The notes under the pieces are model-generated. The model ran no database searches and was not told the origin of the DNA. It saw only the letters and a list, made by a program, of their open reading frames with translations. A stretch of 64,000 bases of DNA from CAVUCH01 sp963697705 (GTDB taxonomy: Bacteria; Acidobacteriota; Vicinamibacteria; Vicinamibacterales; JAENWD01). A program made the position numbers and the translations under genes. Below are positions 28,901 to 37,500 of this stretch, piece by piece; position 1 is the stretch's first letter, and each line of letters starts with the position of its first letter. The DNA lies in the NCBI GenBank assembly GCA_963697705.1, contig CAVOPA010000010.1, positions 1-64,000 on the forward strand, read 5' to 3'.

Positions 28901-29390
28901 TGGGCATCCGGACCTCGCTGCTGCCGCGATTGAGACCGGCGTCGCGATCGCATGGGCGATTGGCGAACGCCGCCTGGCGCCGTTCCTCCAGGTTTACGCG
29001 TCGGTCGCGGCCGCGGACCTCGGGTGGCTCGACGAGGCGCTACGGCTGGCGCAGGAATCGCTCGTGGTGGCAGATGCCGCGGGGCTGCTGTTCATTCGAA
29101 CCGAGGCCCGCCGTGCACTCGCCTACGTGCACCACGCGCGCGGCGAGTGGGAGGCCGCCATTCGCATGTGCGATGAGGTGCTGCAGATCCTGGACGGCCG
29201 CGAGCCGGCAGTGACAAGGCTGCTGATGGGGCGGACGCACGTGCGGGCGCTCGTCGCCGCGGGCCGGCACGACGAAGCCGCCGCCGCGCTCGCCGCGTTC
29301 GAACAGCTGGCGGCGCAGTGCCAGTCGCCCCAGGCGGTGCGCGAGGCGGAGGAGTTGCGCCGGGAATTGGGAGCCGCGGGCTCTGCCTAG
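25974..29390 (+). CDS. Ser/Thr kinase-AAA ATPase-TPR signalling protein
   Basis: A 1138-aa soluble regulator. The kinase domain (about 25-290) has GRGGMGVVYRGTD, VAVKML, HAHGIVHRDIKPENIL, VADLGIALP (DLG instead of DFG) and TAAYMAPEQALGEPVDGRAD. A STAND/AAA-type ATPase (about 320-700) has Walker A GEPGIGKTRLAREL (residues 341 on, Lys347) and Walker B GLLFYIDDLHWADSATLW. The rest is helical TPR-like repeats. The layout matches kinase-ATPase-TPR regulators related to the AcyC/MalT-like STAND group, but there is no DNA-binding or cyclase domain. ATG 25974 is used; an upstream open frame only translates hairpin repeats. Repeats bracket the gene on both sides. The DLG variant is compatible with activity but worth testing. 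Confidence 0.88.
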   Translation: MSEDEIETSLLEGITRPVRLGQGAVLNGRYRLDAELGRGGMGVVYRGTDLQLDRQVAVKMLPEAAASEDGRVRLLQEARAAAALNHPHIVAVHDVGEDGGIPFLVMELVPGTPLRRERIEDAREIVMLGAQVCDALAHAHAHGIVHRDIKPENILTVGSRPARQVKVADLGIALPLRAAGSGSGPIVGTAAYMAPEQALGEPVDGRADLYSLGAVLYVLFTGRPPFQGDHALGVISQHVNAPVVPPRTFRADLAPALEAVILKLLAKSPRQRYASAVETKAALERALLEPDAVTEGASPSLAMLDALSRGRMVGRGEELTHARELWQRARQGRGHGVLLSGEPGIGKTRLARELMIQAGLDGALVLWGACYEFEASTPHLPFAEALRRWVRAETDTEALRAAAGDRVRQIAKLTPELLDRVGPAPAHVDLPAHEERLLFLDAVAALFRALAGRRGLLFYIDDLHWADSATLWLLSHLLRRLADAPVLLMATYRESELDRAHPLSKALVEWNRERLTTRIVLKRLGPQDTNAQLSALLGEEVGADLGAALHRETDGNPFFVEEILKALIEQGAVRREDGRWIHSAIGELQLPQSVKAAIGRRLDRVGQETNDVLRTAAVLGKVFAFSELTEAASDRDEDALLNALDEAVAAQLLVAGRSDTFAFTHDKIREVLYEELNPVRRRRLHLRTAEGLERCRDLCGISVERLAHHYIEAGVHDKGLTFARQAAAEAQRMFAYDEALAAYGRALECAEALGLPDQQLALEEEMGRICQLAGNGLAALEHFERALAQAADPVVRARLQCEAATSLVTVGDERGLAYLQDARAVLDAEQHPVATANAMLVEGRFRHLRGGHRAAIELCEGAVALLARHPESGPGTDAANALVAAYGYIAGAYQHLGLFDDGDVWARRAVEYGVTHRLPGAEALGYEFLAENANLSGRWHDSLAHAATERAIAERIHSRERLAWTYMPTAMSELGLGHPDLAAAAIETGVAIAWAIGERRLAPFLQVYASVAAADLGWLDEALRLAQESLVVADAAGLLFIRTEARRALAYVHHARGEWEAAIRMCDEVLQILDGREPAVTRLLMGRTHVRALVAAGRHDEAAAALAAFEQLAAQCQSPQAVREAEELRRELGAAGSA

Positions 29391-29578
29391 GCCCGGCTGA
29401 AGCGAGCAGTACCTGAGGCCCGCCTGAAGGCGGGCACTACTGGGATCGCGCCTTCGCGCCTCCGCGTAGTGCCGGCCTTCAGGCGGGCCGTGATCCCGCG
29501 CGATCCCGCGTAGCGCCCGCCTTCAGGCGGGCCGTGATCCCGCGCGATCCCGCGTAGTGTCCGCCTTCAGGCCGGCCC
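29390..29578. repeat. BIME-like palindrome cluster 3
   Basis: A degenerate unit touches the kinase stop codon. One forward unit follows at 29417-29440 and three reverse units at about 29465, 29511 and 29554. The spacer (GTGATCCCGCGCGATCCCGC) is itself repeated twice. It separates the kinase from the convergent small gene at 29611. Confidence 0.85.
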
Positions 29579-29610
29579 GTCCATCCCGCGTGATCCCGCG
29601 TGCCTAGCCG

Positions 29611-29865
29611 TCAGGCGTTCTCCGCGAGCACGAAACGTCCGTCGCGCGTCGTCGCGAGGAACCCTACGCGCTCGAGCACGGCAAGTGCGGCGGCGCACGT
29701 CATCGTGTCGAGACCGAGGAGGCGCCGGGCCTGCTGCAGCGTGAGGCGGAGCCCGGGCATCTCCCGATACTGTCCGCGGATCCGCGTGAGCAGCTGCGGC
29801 GTGAGCCCCGGCGCGGTGACTGTGCGTGTGGTCGGGGAAGCGACTGAGGACTGACGATAAGACAT
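29611..29865 (-). CDS. Small winged-helix-like protein
   Basis: An 84-aa protein set by ATG 29865 with AGGAG 5 bp upstream. Residues 20-80 (TPQLLTRIRGQYREMPGLRL, TLQQARRLLGLDTMTCAAAL, AVLERVGFLATTRDGRFVLA) have the helix pattern of a winged-helix unit: a two-helix HTH, then a short wing. There is no ligand or oligomerisation domain. I recognise no named family. It lies convergent to the large kinase, with only hairpin repeats between them, and about 380 bp from the next gene. A small DNA-binding regulator is the most reasonable guess. Confidence 0.6.
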   Translation of the reverse strand: MSYRQSSVASPTTRTVTAPGLTPQLLTRIRGQYREMPGLRLTLQQARRLLGLDTMTCAAALAVLERVGFLATTRDGRFVLAENA

Positions 29866-30147
29866 AGCATCTCCTGATGCGTGGATATGTGGCTGAAGTG
29901 CTGGGGTGCGCGCCGGGGAGCGATCAGCGGACCGGATCGAAGTTACACGTGCGTGCACGCCGACGCAAGAAGGATCATCGAGCGCGCCAGACTCTTCTGT
30001 ACGCGTCAAACTGGTGCATTCTTATCGCTGGCGCGGCCGATTCTCCGGTGCGCGTGCGCGCTCACACCTGCAGGGGAACGTGGCCGGCTGCGCTCGACAC
30101 CCACGGCACTCGGAACAGGCGGCGTGTTTCTCCGCACAGCGGATCAC

Positions 30148-30245
30148 GGGCCCGCCTGAAGGCGGGCACTACGCGGGATCACGGGCCCGTCTGAAGGCGG
30201 GCACTACGCGGATCACGCGGAATGGGCCCGGATCGCGGGCACTAC
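30148..30245. repeat. BIME-like palindrome cluster 4
   Basis: Two forward hairpins (30148-30171, 30183-30206) and a degenerate third (30224-30245), whose CACTAC end supplies the TAG stop of the minus-strand kinase gene. The upstream 29866-30147 interval shows no gene. Confidence 0.8.
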
Positions 30246-32807
30246 TCCAGGCCGGTCACCTGGTAGAGCGCATACAGGGCGCGGATGTAGACGTACGCGT
30301 ACGACTTCCCGTCGGGCGTCACGCGTATGTCGGCGACGCTGTCGAGCCCCACCGTGTCGCGCGGACCGATCGCGCGCAGCAGCGTCCGCTGGCCAGACGT
30401 CGTGTCGAGCGCGTAGATCCGAGCCGGCAGCCTGCCCTGACGCACGAACAGCACGCGGCCGTCATTCCGCCAGCGGAGCGGCCTGTCCTCCGGCTCGGCA
30501 CCTTTCACCGGCTGCGGCTCGCCTCCGTCCACCGGAAACTGCAGCAGCTGCTCCTGCAGGCGTGCCGTGATCCATTTGCCATCCGGCGTGAGCGTGTTCG
30601 CGCGCACCGCGACGCCCTCCGGTGTGATCGGCCGCGGCACGCCGCCGGCCAGGTCCTGCACGTAGACCCGCGGGCCCTTGCCTTCCTCGAAGCCCGCAGC
30701 CAGCAGGCGCTTGCCGTCAGGGAACCAGCCTGCCCAGGAGAACGCCTTGATCGCATGCGGTGGCAACACGCGCGGCTCGCCGGCGCCGGTCGGCAGCACC
30801 AGCAGCTTGTTCTGCACCAGATCGATGGCGACCGCCCACCGCCCATCAGGGGAGAGCGATTGCGCCATGCCCTTGCCGAGACGCACCGCCGGCGAACGGT
30901 CCATGCCGCGCAGGTACACGGCGTAGCCTGGGCCGCCTGCCACCCCCTGCTCGCCGAACAGGACCTGCCGGCCGTCGGCCGCAATGTCGGCGACCCACGA
31001 GAAGTCCATCCACGTGAGCTCGCTTTCCTCTGCGGCCTCCGGCGCGAGCGCCATGATCGACGGCCGGCGGCTGCCGTGTGCCAGCAGCACGCGCCCGTCC
31101 GGCGCGATGTCTTCGAGTTCGATGCTCCCCGGCGCGCTCGTCACCGTGCGCACGCGCCCAGCCAGCGTGGCCGCGAACAGCGCGTGATCGGTGCCGGCCG
31201 TCTTGCCGCCTCCACCAGACGCGCTGAACCACACCTCGTCGCCTCCCGGCGTCCAGTGCGCGCCGAAGAGATCCTCCCAGCCGGTCGAGATTGTCGTCTT
31301 GTTGCCGGCGAGGTCGACGACGGCGACGTCACCGCGGCTGTCGATCTCGACGGGGTGCTCGAAGAAGGCGACGCGGTCGCCCTTCGGGCGACACGTTGAC
31401 GTCGCTGAGCCAGCCGTGCGCCCGGTAGAGCACCCGGCCGATCGGAAACTCGAGGGTGTCGCGTCCGCCCTCGGTCCGCACGACGGCCAGCGACTCGCCG
31501 TCGGGCGCCCAGTCGGCCGATCGCACGTTCTCCAGCACCTCGCGCGGCGCGCCGCCGCCGATCGGCAGACGCGCCAGCACCGGGTCCTTCCCCGGTCGTT
31601 CCAGCAGGACGGCCATCTCGCCGTGACGCGACACCGCCTGGAGATCGGCCTTGAGATTGAGCGGGCGCGACTCGGGGCTGCCCGGCTGCGTCGAGTAGAT
31701 CTCGAGGGGTCCGCCTTCGAAGTTGGCGGCGTAGACGATGGTGCGTCCGTCGGGCGCGAACCGCGCGAAGGTCACCGAGCCACGCCTGAACGTGAGCGGC
31801 TCGAAGGTCGCCGTCGTCGTCCTGGTCGTCGAGCGCCCGGCGACGAACAGCGCTGCGCCGGCGGCGATTGCGAGCGCGGCGAGAGCCGCGTGTCGCAGCC
31901 ATCGCCGACGCTGGGGCGTCGGCGTGTCGATCACCGCCTGGCTCGAAAGGCTGGACAGCGATTCGATGTCGAACGCGACGTCGCGGGCCGACTGAAAGCG
32001 TTCCTCCGGGTTCTTCTCGAGGCAATGCAGCACGATCCGGTCGAGCGCGGGCGGCAGCGGGTGGTCCTGGTCGCCGGCCGGCGCCGGGTCTTCCTTCAGG
32101 ATCGCGTTCATCGTCTCGACCGCCGAATCGGCGTGGAACGCGCGGCGGCCGGTGAGCATCTCGTAGAGCACGACGCCAAACGAGAAGATGTCGGAGCGGT
32201 GATCGACGGCCTGGCCGCGCACCTGCTCGGGAGACATGTAGCCCACCGTGCCGAGCACCGTGCCCGCGCTCGTCAGCGGACGCGCATGGGCGAGCAGGGC
32301 CGTCTCGGCCTCAATCGCGGCGCCGGCCTCGGTCAGCTTGGCGAGGCCGAAGTCGAGGATCTTGACGCGGCCGTCGCGCGTCACGAAGACGTTGTCCGGT
32401 TTCAGGTCGCGGTGGACGATCCCCTTCTCGTGCGCGGCGGCCAGGCCCCTGGCGATCTGGCTGGCGTAGTCGATGGCCTTCCGATGCGGCAGCGGCGACG
32501 TGCCGATGCGCGCGCGCAGCGTATCGCCCTCGAGCAGCTCGGAGACGACGTAGGGCGCGCCGTCGTGGGTGCCGATGTCGTACACGCCGAGGATGTTGGG
32601 GTGATTGAGCGCGCCGATCGCGCGCGCCTCCTGCTCGAAGCGGCCGAGGCGATCCGCGTCCGCGGCAAACGAGGCGGGCAACACCTTGATCGCCACCTCC
32701 CGGCCCAGGCGCGCGTCACGGGCGCGGTAGACCTCGCCCATGCCGCCCGCCCCGATCGCGGCCACGATCTCGTAGGGCCCCATGCGAGTGCCGGCCGTCA
32801 TCGGCAT
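30242..32807 (-). CDS. Membrane Ser/Thr kinase with WD40/TolB-like propeller, one frameshift
   Basis: The kinase part is complete: GPYEIVAAIGAGGMGEVYRA, VAIKVLPASF, KGIVHRDLKPDNVFV, ILDFGLAKL and GYMSPEQVRGQAVDHRSDIF. A transmembrane helix follows (AALAALAIAAGAALFVAGRS), then a propeller with repeats such as SVTFARFAPDGRTIVYAANF. The frame changes at the CCC run 31380-31382. Removing one base joins LSDVNVSPEG to DRVAFFEHPVEIDSRGDVAV and the protein runs on to VTGLE at 30242, giving about 854 aa. A single insertion in a homopolymer suggests a sequencing indel. It is a typical acidobacterial sensor kinase. ATG 32807 is used; ATG 32801 and 32783 are alternatives. Confidence 0.85.
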
Positions 32808-33031
32808 CGCTGCATCTCGCACGGATCTGTCCTGACAGTCGTATGCATTGTGTGCCGGGGAGTATGACACCACTCATCCGTACACCGCACTCCGCCGCGC
32901 AGCCGTGTGAATCGCGCCGGCGCTCGTAGAGCGCGACTCTCTTCGTCTCGCCGGAAGGTGCGGGCGCGCCCGAGATCCAGACAGGCCCGCAACCCGTGTC
33001 TGGCGCCGGAGCCTGGAGCCTGGTGTGGACC

Positions 33032-33275
33032 TCAGATGAGGCGCAGCTCGGGAATGTCGTGGAAGTCGCGAGGGTTGAGCGTCCACATCGCGCCGCCGCT
33101 CGCGAGCGCGCAGGCGGCGACCGCGAGTCGTTCTCGCGCCCCCTGGCGCGTGCAGTGGCTTGGAGAGGCGCGAGGCGAGCGCGACCTCCGCGGGACCGAA
33201 CGGTACAGCGGCGTCGCCCGGGAACAGCTCCTCTTGTACGGCCATTTCCTCTGCCGCGCGAGGACCTCGGAGCCC
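33032..33275 (-). pseudogene. C-terminal remnant of a VapC-like PIN-domain toxin
   Basis: Minus-strand text ends ARERLAVAACALASGGAMWT, LNPRDFHDIPELRLI and stop, the classic PIN C-terminus with the conserved LNPRDF...IP. A shift near 33145 connects it to FPGDAAVPFGPAEVALASRL. The N-terminal half with the first catalytic Asp is absent because the HEAT-protein gene ends at 33278. No VapB antitoxin is visible nearby, so this is a dead toxin-antitoxin relic. Confidence 0.65.
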
Positions 33276-33277
33276 GC

Positions 33278-34255
33278 CTACATGACGTCGCGGGTTACGG
33301 GACGCCAGTCCGCACCGCCCGAGGTGTACCAGCTCCTCCACGCGGCGGCATCGTGCGGCAGCGTCTGGCCGGTGATGTCGCGCAAGGCCTGGAATACCCA
33401 TTTCCGTGTCTCGGCATCGAGCGACCCATCATCGGCGAAGTCGAGCAGACGCGGCACGGCCGTGCGTCGCTGACGCTCGCTCAGCATGCCCGACTGCGCC
33501 AGCCCGCATGCGGCGCGCTCACGAATCATGGGCGAGGTGTCGTTGCGCAAGACATCGAGCAGCGGAGCGATGACCTCGTCGGTGCCGAGGTAGGACAGCC
33601 CCTCGACTGCCCAGTAGCGGATGTTCACGTTGTCGTCCTGCACCGACGACAGCAGGATCTGCGCGGCGCGCGCGGGCTCGATGCCGCGGCTGCCGAGCAG
33701 GCCGATATCCCAGAGCGCATTCGCGCGCGGCCCTTGCGCTCCGCTCCGCGCGTCGGGTTCCAGACGGTCGATCGTGGAGACGGACTTCTCCAGGCCGCGT
33801 GCGACGATGTCCACTTCGATGGCCGCGGCGCGTACGCGCAGGTCGCCGGAGTTGAGCGCCGTGGAGTAGAGGTTCGTCAGGCGATCATCGAGCGTGATCC
33901 CGCCGCGCCATCGTCCCACACGTGCGGCGATCTGCTCGTTCGCGCCGCGGTAATGGTTGATGGACCGCTCGAGCAGCAAGCCCGCCTGCTGCTGTGGCGT
34001 CATCCCGTCCAGCACTTCGATCTCGTGTTCGGAGAGGACGTTGGCGGAGGCGCGCTCCGGCCCGCCCTGCAGGCTGAGAAAGTGCGTGAACTCTTGCCAT
34101 GCCGCTCGTGCGGTGCGTGAGCCTGCGAAGAAGGCGAGCAACAGCCCGCACACCGCGATCCCGATGGCGCGTCCGCGGCGGTTCGGGCGGCGGGGTGCCG
34201 TCCGGACGACGTTGCCGGATGAGTCGAACGTGATCCGCCGATTCAGATCGTCCAC
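33278..34255 (-). CDS. Membrane-anchored HEAT-repeat protein
   Basis: About 325 aa: a short cytoplasmic start (VDDLNRRITFDSSGNVVRTA), a transmembrane helix (AIGIAVCGLLLAFFAGSRTA), then alpha-helical repeats of HEAT type (ILLSSVQDDNVNIRYWAVEG, LLDVLRNDTSPMIRERAACG, LDAETRKWVFQALRDITGQ). These repeats serve as binding scaffolds; no enzyme motif is present. The start is uncertain. GTG 34255 gives the most natural N-terminus, but ATG 34315 is in frame and no strong RBS favours either. It ends next to the PIN-domain relic and is divergent from addB. Confidence 0.7.
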   Translation of the reverse strand: MDDLNRRITFDSSGNVVRTAPRRPNRRGRAIGIAVCGLLLAFFAGSRTARAAWQEFTHFLSLQGGPERASANVLSEHEIEVLDGMTPQQQAGLLLERSINHYRGANEQIAARVGRWRGGITLDDRLTNLYSTALNSGDLRVRAAAIEVDIVARGLEKSVSTIDRLEPDARSGAQGPRANALWDIGLLGSRGIEPARAAQILLSSVQDDNVNIRYWAVEGLSYLGTDEVIAPLLDVLRNDTSPMIRERAACGLAQSGMLSERQRRTAVPRLLDFADDGSLDAETRKWVFQALRDITGQTLPHDAAAWRSWYTSGGADWRPVTRDVM

Positions 34256-34569
34256 GTGAGCAGTATAAGAGCTCCACCGTTGACTGTGACCTTCCCTGTC
34301 ACTGTCGTCGCACATGCTGGTCTGGCCGCGATCGACGTCGGCATTGACACGATCGCGCATTCGCAGGAGCATGGCGCCGGCCCTCTCGACATCCGCGCCG
34401 CCAGCCCGCTGGTAACCACATTGCCCGTCCGTACACTGCAGCACGCTGATCCGGTCAACCCGAAACCGGCGGAGCGCTGCGCCGATGCCGCCGCCGACGT
34501 GCCGTCGCCGCGGCCGGCTCGGTTTGTGGGTGGCTTGCCCGCTACGCATGGCACACGGGGGATGCACGC
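34256..34569. other. Divergent intergenic region, no gene seen
   Basis: This 314-bp gap separates the HEAT-protein gene from addB. It should hold promoters for both; a TATAAG at 34263-34268 is the only hint. No repeat family member is present. Confidence 0.4.
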
Positions 34570-37500
34570 GTGTTGAGGTCACGAGGCGAGGTGTTCGCCT
34601 CGCGCGCGGCGTCGAGACGGCGTGCCCGGGCGGCGGCGTTCGTGAGCGGACTGCCCACCGGCGCGGAAGTGCTGATCGTGTCCGCGAGTCGCGGCGCGGC
34701 CGATGATCTCGCTCGCGATCTCGCGCGACGCGCGGCCGCCACCTTCGGGCTGCACCGCTTCAGCCTTGCCCAACTCGCCGCGCGCCTCGCGGCACCGCGC
34801 CTGGCGGCGGCGGGCCTGGTGCCGGCCACTTCGCTCGCCGCCCAGGCGATCGCGGCGCGCGCCGTGTTCGAGGCCAGGACGGCGGGAGCGCTCGAGTACT
34901 TCGCTCCCGTTGCCGCGATGCCGGGCTTCGCGCCCGCGCTCGCGCGCAGCCTCAACGACCTGCGGATGGCCGATGCCGCGGCGCTGGCCATCGAGCGGGC
35001 GGGCGAGGGCGGACGTGATCTTGCCGCGCTGTACGGCGCGGCAGTCGCGCAGTTCGATGCCGGGGGCGCCGCCGACCGCGCCCGGTTGTTCTCGGCCGCA
35101 CGAGAAGTGCTCGAGTCGGGCGCGTCGTTCTGCGAGGGCAGGGCGGTGGTGCTCGTGGACGTCGTCGTCGACACGGCGGTCGAGCGCGCGTTCGTAGGGG
35201 CGCTGCTCGGGAGGGCTTCGGCATGGCTCGGGTGCGTGCCGGTCGAGGACGAGTCCACGCGCACACTGCTGGATCCGCTCGTCGCACGGGTGGATGTCGA
35301 CGAGGATGCCGGTGACGGAGAGCTGACGAGGCTCCGGCGTCACCTGTTTCAGCGCGGTCAGCCCCCTGGCGCCGAACGCGGGACCGATGTCGTCTTCTTC
35401 TCCGCGCCCGGTGAGGGCCGCGAGGCCGTCGAGGTTGCGCGCTACGTGCTCGACGAAGCGCGCCGCGGCGTGCGCTTCGACGAGATGGCCGTGCTGCTGC
35501 GCTCGCCGCGGGAATACCTGGGGCTGCTCGAACACGCGTTCGCCCGTGCTGGCATCTCCGCGTCGTTCGGTCGCGGAACACGCCGGCCGCATCCCGCTGG
35601 CCGCGCCCTCCTCGCCCTGCTGTCGTGCGCCGACGAGAACCTCTCGGCGAACCGCTTCGCCGAGTACCTGTCCCTGGCGCAAGTGCCCGATGCGGCCACC
35701 GCGGACGCGAGCGACGGGCCGGGCGGTGGTAACCGCTGGGCGCCGGGCTTCGACCCGGCTGACATGAAGAACGTCGGCGCGGGTGGTGGTCACCACGTAG
35801 CGCCGGGCGGTGGTCACCACGCAGTGCCGGGCAGTGGTCACCACGTAGTGCCGGGCTTCAGCCCGGCTGACACCGCGTCTGCGCGCGAACCGGCGAAGTC
35901 CGCTGACGCGCGGCCCCGTAAGGGAACGGCGAAGCCCGCAGCCCGGGGCCAGCAGTCTGGCGTCTCGCAGCCGTCGCTGTTCGACGACCCGGCTCCCGTG
36001 CGTCCCCTGGACGATGCCCTGGCCACCGGCGCCGAGCGCCTGGAGGTGGGGGACCTCGAGCCCGTCGAACCGGACGCCGCGTCCGCAGAGACCGCCTCGC
36101 CAGACGAGGGGGTCGTGCACGGCACCGTGCGCGCGCCGTACCGCTGGGAGGAGTGGCTCGTCGCGTCGGCCGTCATCGCCGGACGCGAGCGCTGGCGGCG
36201 ACTGGACGGCATCGCGGCCGAGTACCGCCTGCGGCTGAAGGAAGCCAGACGGGAAGACGCGCAGTCACCCCGCGTGCGCGGAATCGAGCGCGACCTGTCG
36301 AATCTCGAGCACCTGCGTGCGTTCGCGCTGCCGCTGGTCGATGAGTTTGCCGCGTGGCCCGAGAACGGCACGTGGGGCGAGTGGCTCGACCGCCTCGAGG
36401 CGCTGGTGCCGCGCGTGATTCGTCAGCCGCTCGTGGTGCAGCGCGTGCTCGCGGAACTGCGTCCGATGTCGGCCGTCGGCCCGGTCTCGCTGCGCGAGGT
36501 TCGCGAGGTGCTGTCGGATCGGCTGCGAACGGTCGCCGTCGAGCCGCCGCCGAGCCGCTACGGCCGCGTGTTCGTCGGCACCGCCGAAGAAGCCCGCGGC
36601 CGCGTCTTCCGCATCGTCTTCGTCCCCGGCCTGGCGGAGCGCCTGTTTCCGCAGAAACTGCGTGAAGACCCCCTGCTGGCCGATGCTGTTCGCCGCGAGG
36701 TATCGGGTGGCCTGAAGACCACGAGCCAGCGCGCGGCGGACGAGCGCCTGCTGCTGCACCTCGCCGTGGGCGCGGCGGCCGAGCGCGTGTACCTGTCGTA
36801 TCCGCGCATCGAGCTGCGCGAGGCACGTCCGCGGGTGCCGTCCTTCTACGGCCTCGATGTGATGCGCGCGATCACGGGCCGCGTGCCAAGCCACGAGGAG
36901 CTGCAGGACGCGGCGGCGCGGGAGACGAGGGCGGCGCTCGCGTGGCCGGCCCCCGAGACAGCCGCGCGAGCGGTGGACGACTTCGAGCACGACCTGTCGG
37001 TGCTCGGCGGTCTGCTCGCGACCCGCGACCCGCTGGCCGTGAAGGGGCGCGCCCGGTATCTGCTCGAGTTGAACGAGCACCTCCGGCGCTCGCTGACGGA
37101 GCGGTGGAAGCGCTGGAAGCCGGCGTGGACCGATCAGGACGGGCTCGTCGCGGCAACGGAGACGGTGAAGATCGCGCTCGAGGGACAGCGGCTTGCGAGC
37201 CGCCCGTTCTCGCTGACCGCGCTCCAGCGGTACGCGTCGTGTCCGTACCAATTCCTGCTGTCCGCGATATACCGGCTGCAGCCGTTCGAGGAGCCGACGC
37301 CGCTGCAGCGTCTCGACCCGCTGACGAAGGGCGCGCTGTTTCACGCGATTCAGACGGCGTTCTACCGCGAGCGGCAGGCGGCCGGCGCGCTGCCGCTCAC
37401 GCGCGAGAACCTGGCCGACAGCCTCGCGGCGCTCGATCGAGCCGTGTCGCGGGTATCCGAGGCCGAGAAGGATCTGCTCGCGCCCGCCGTGGATCGCGTG

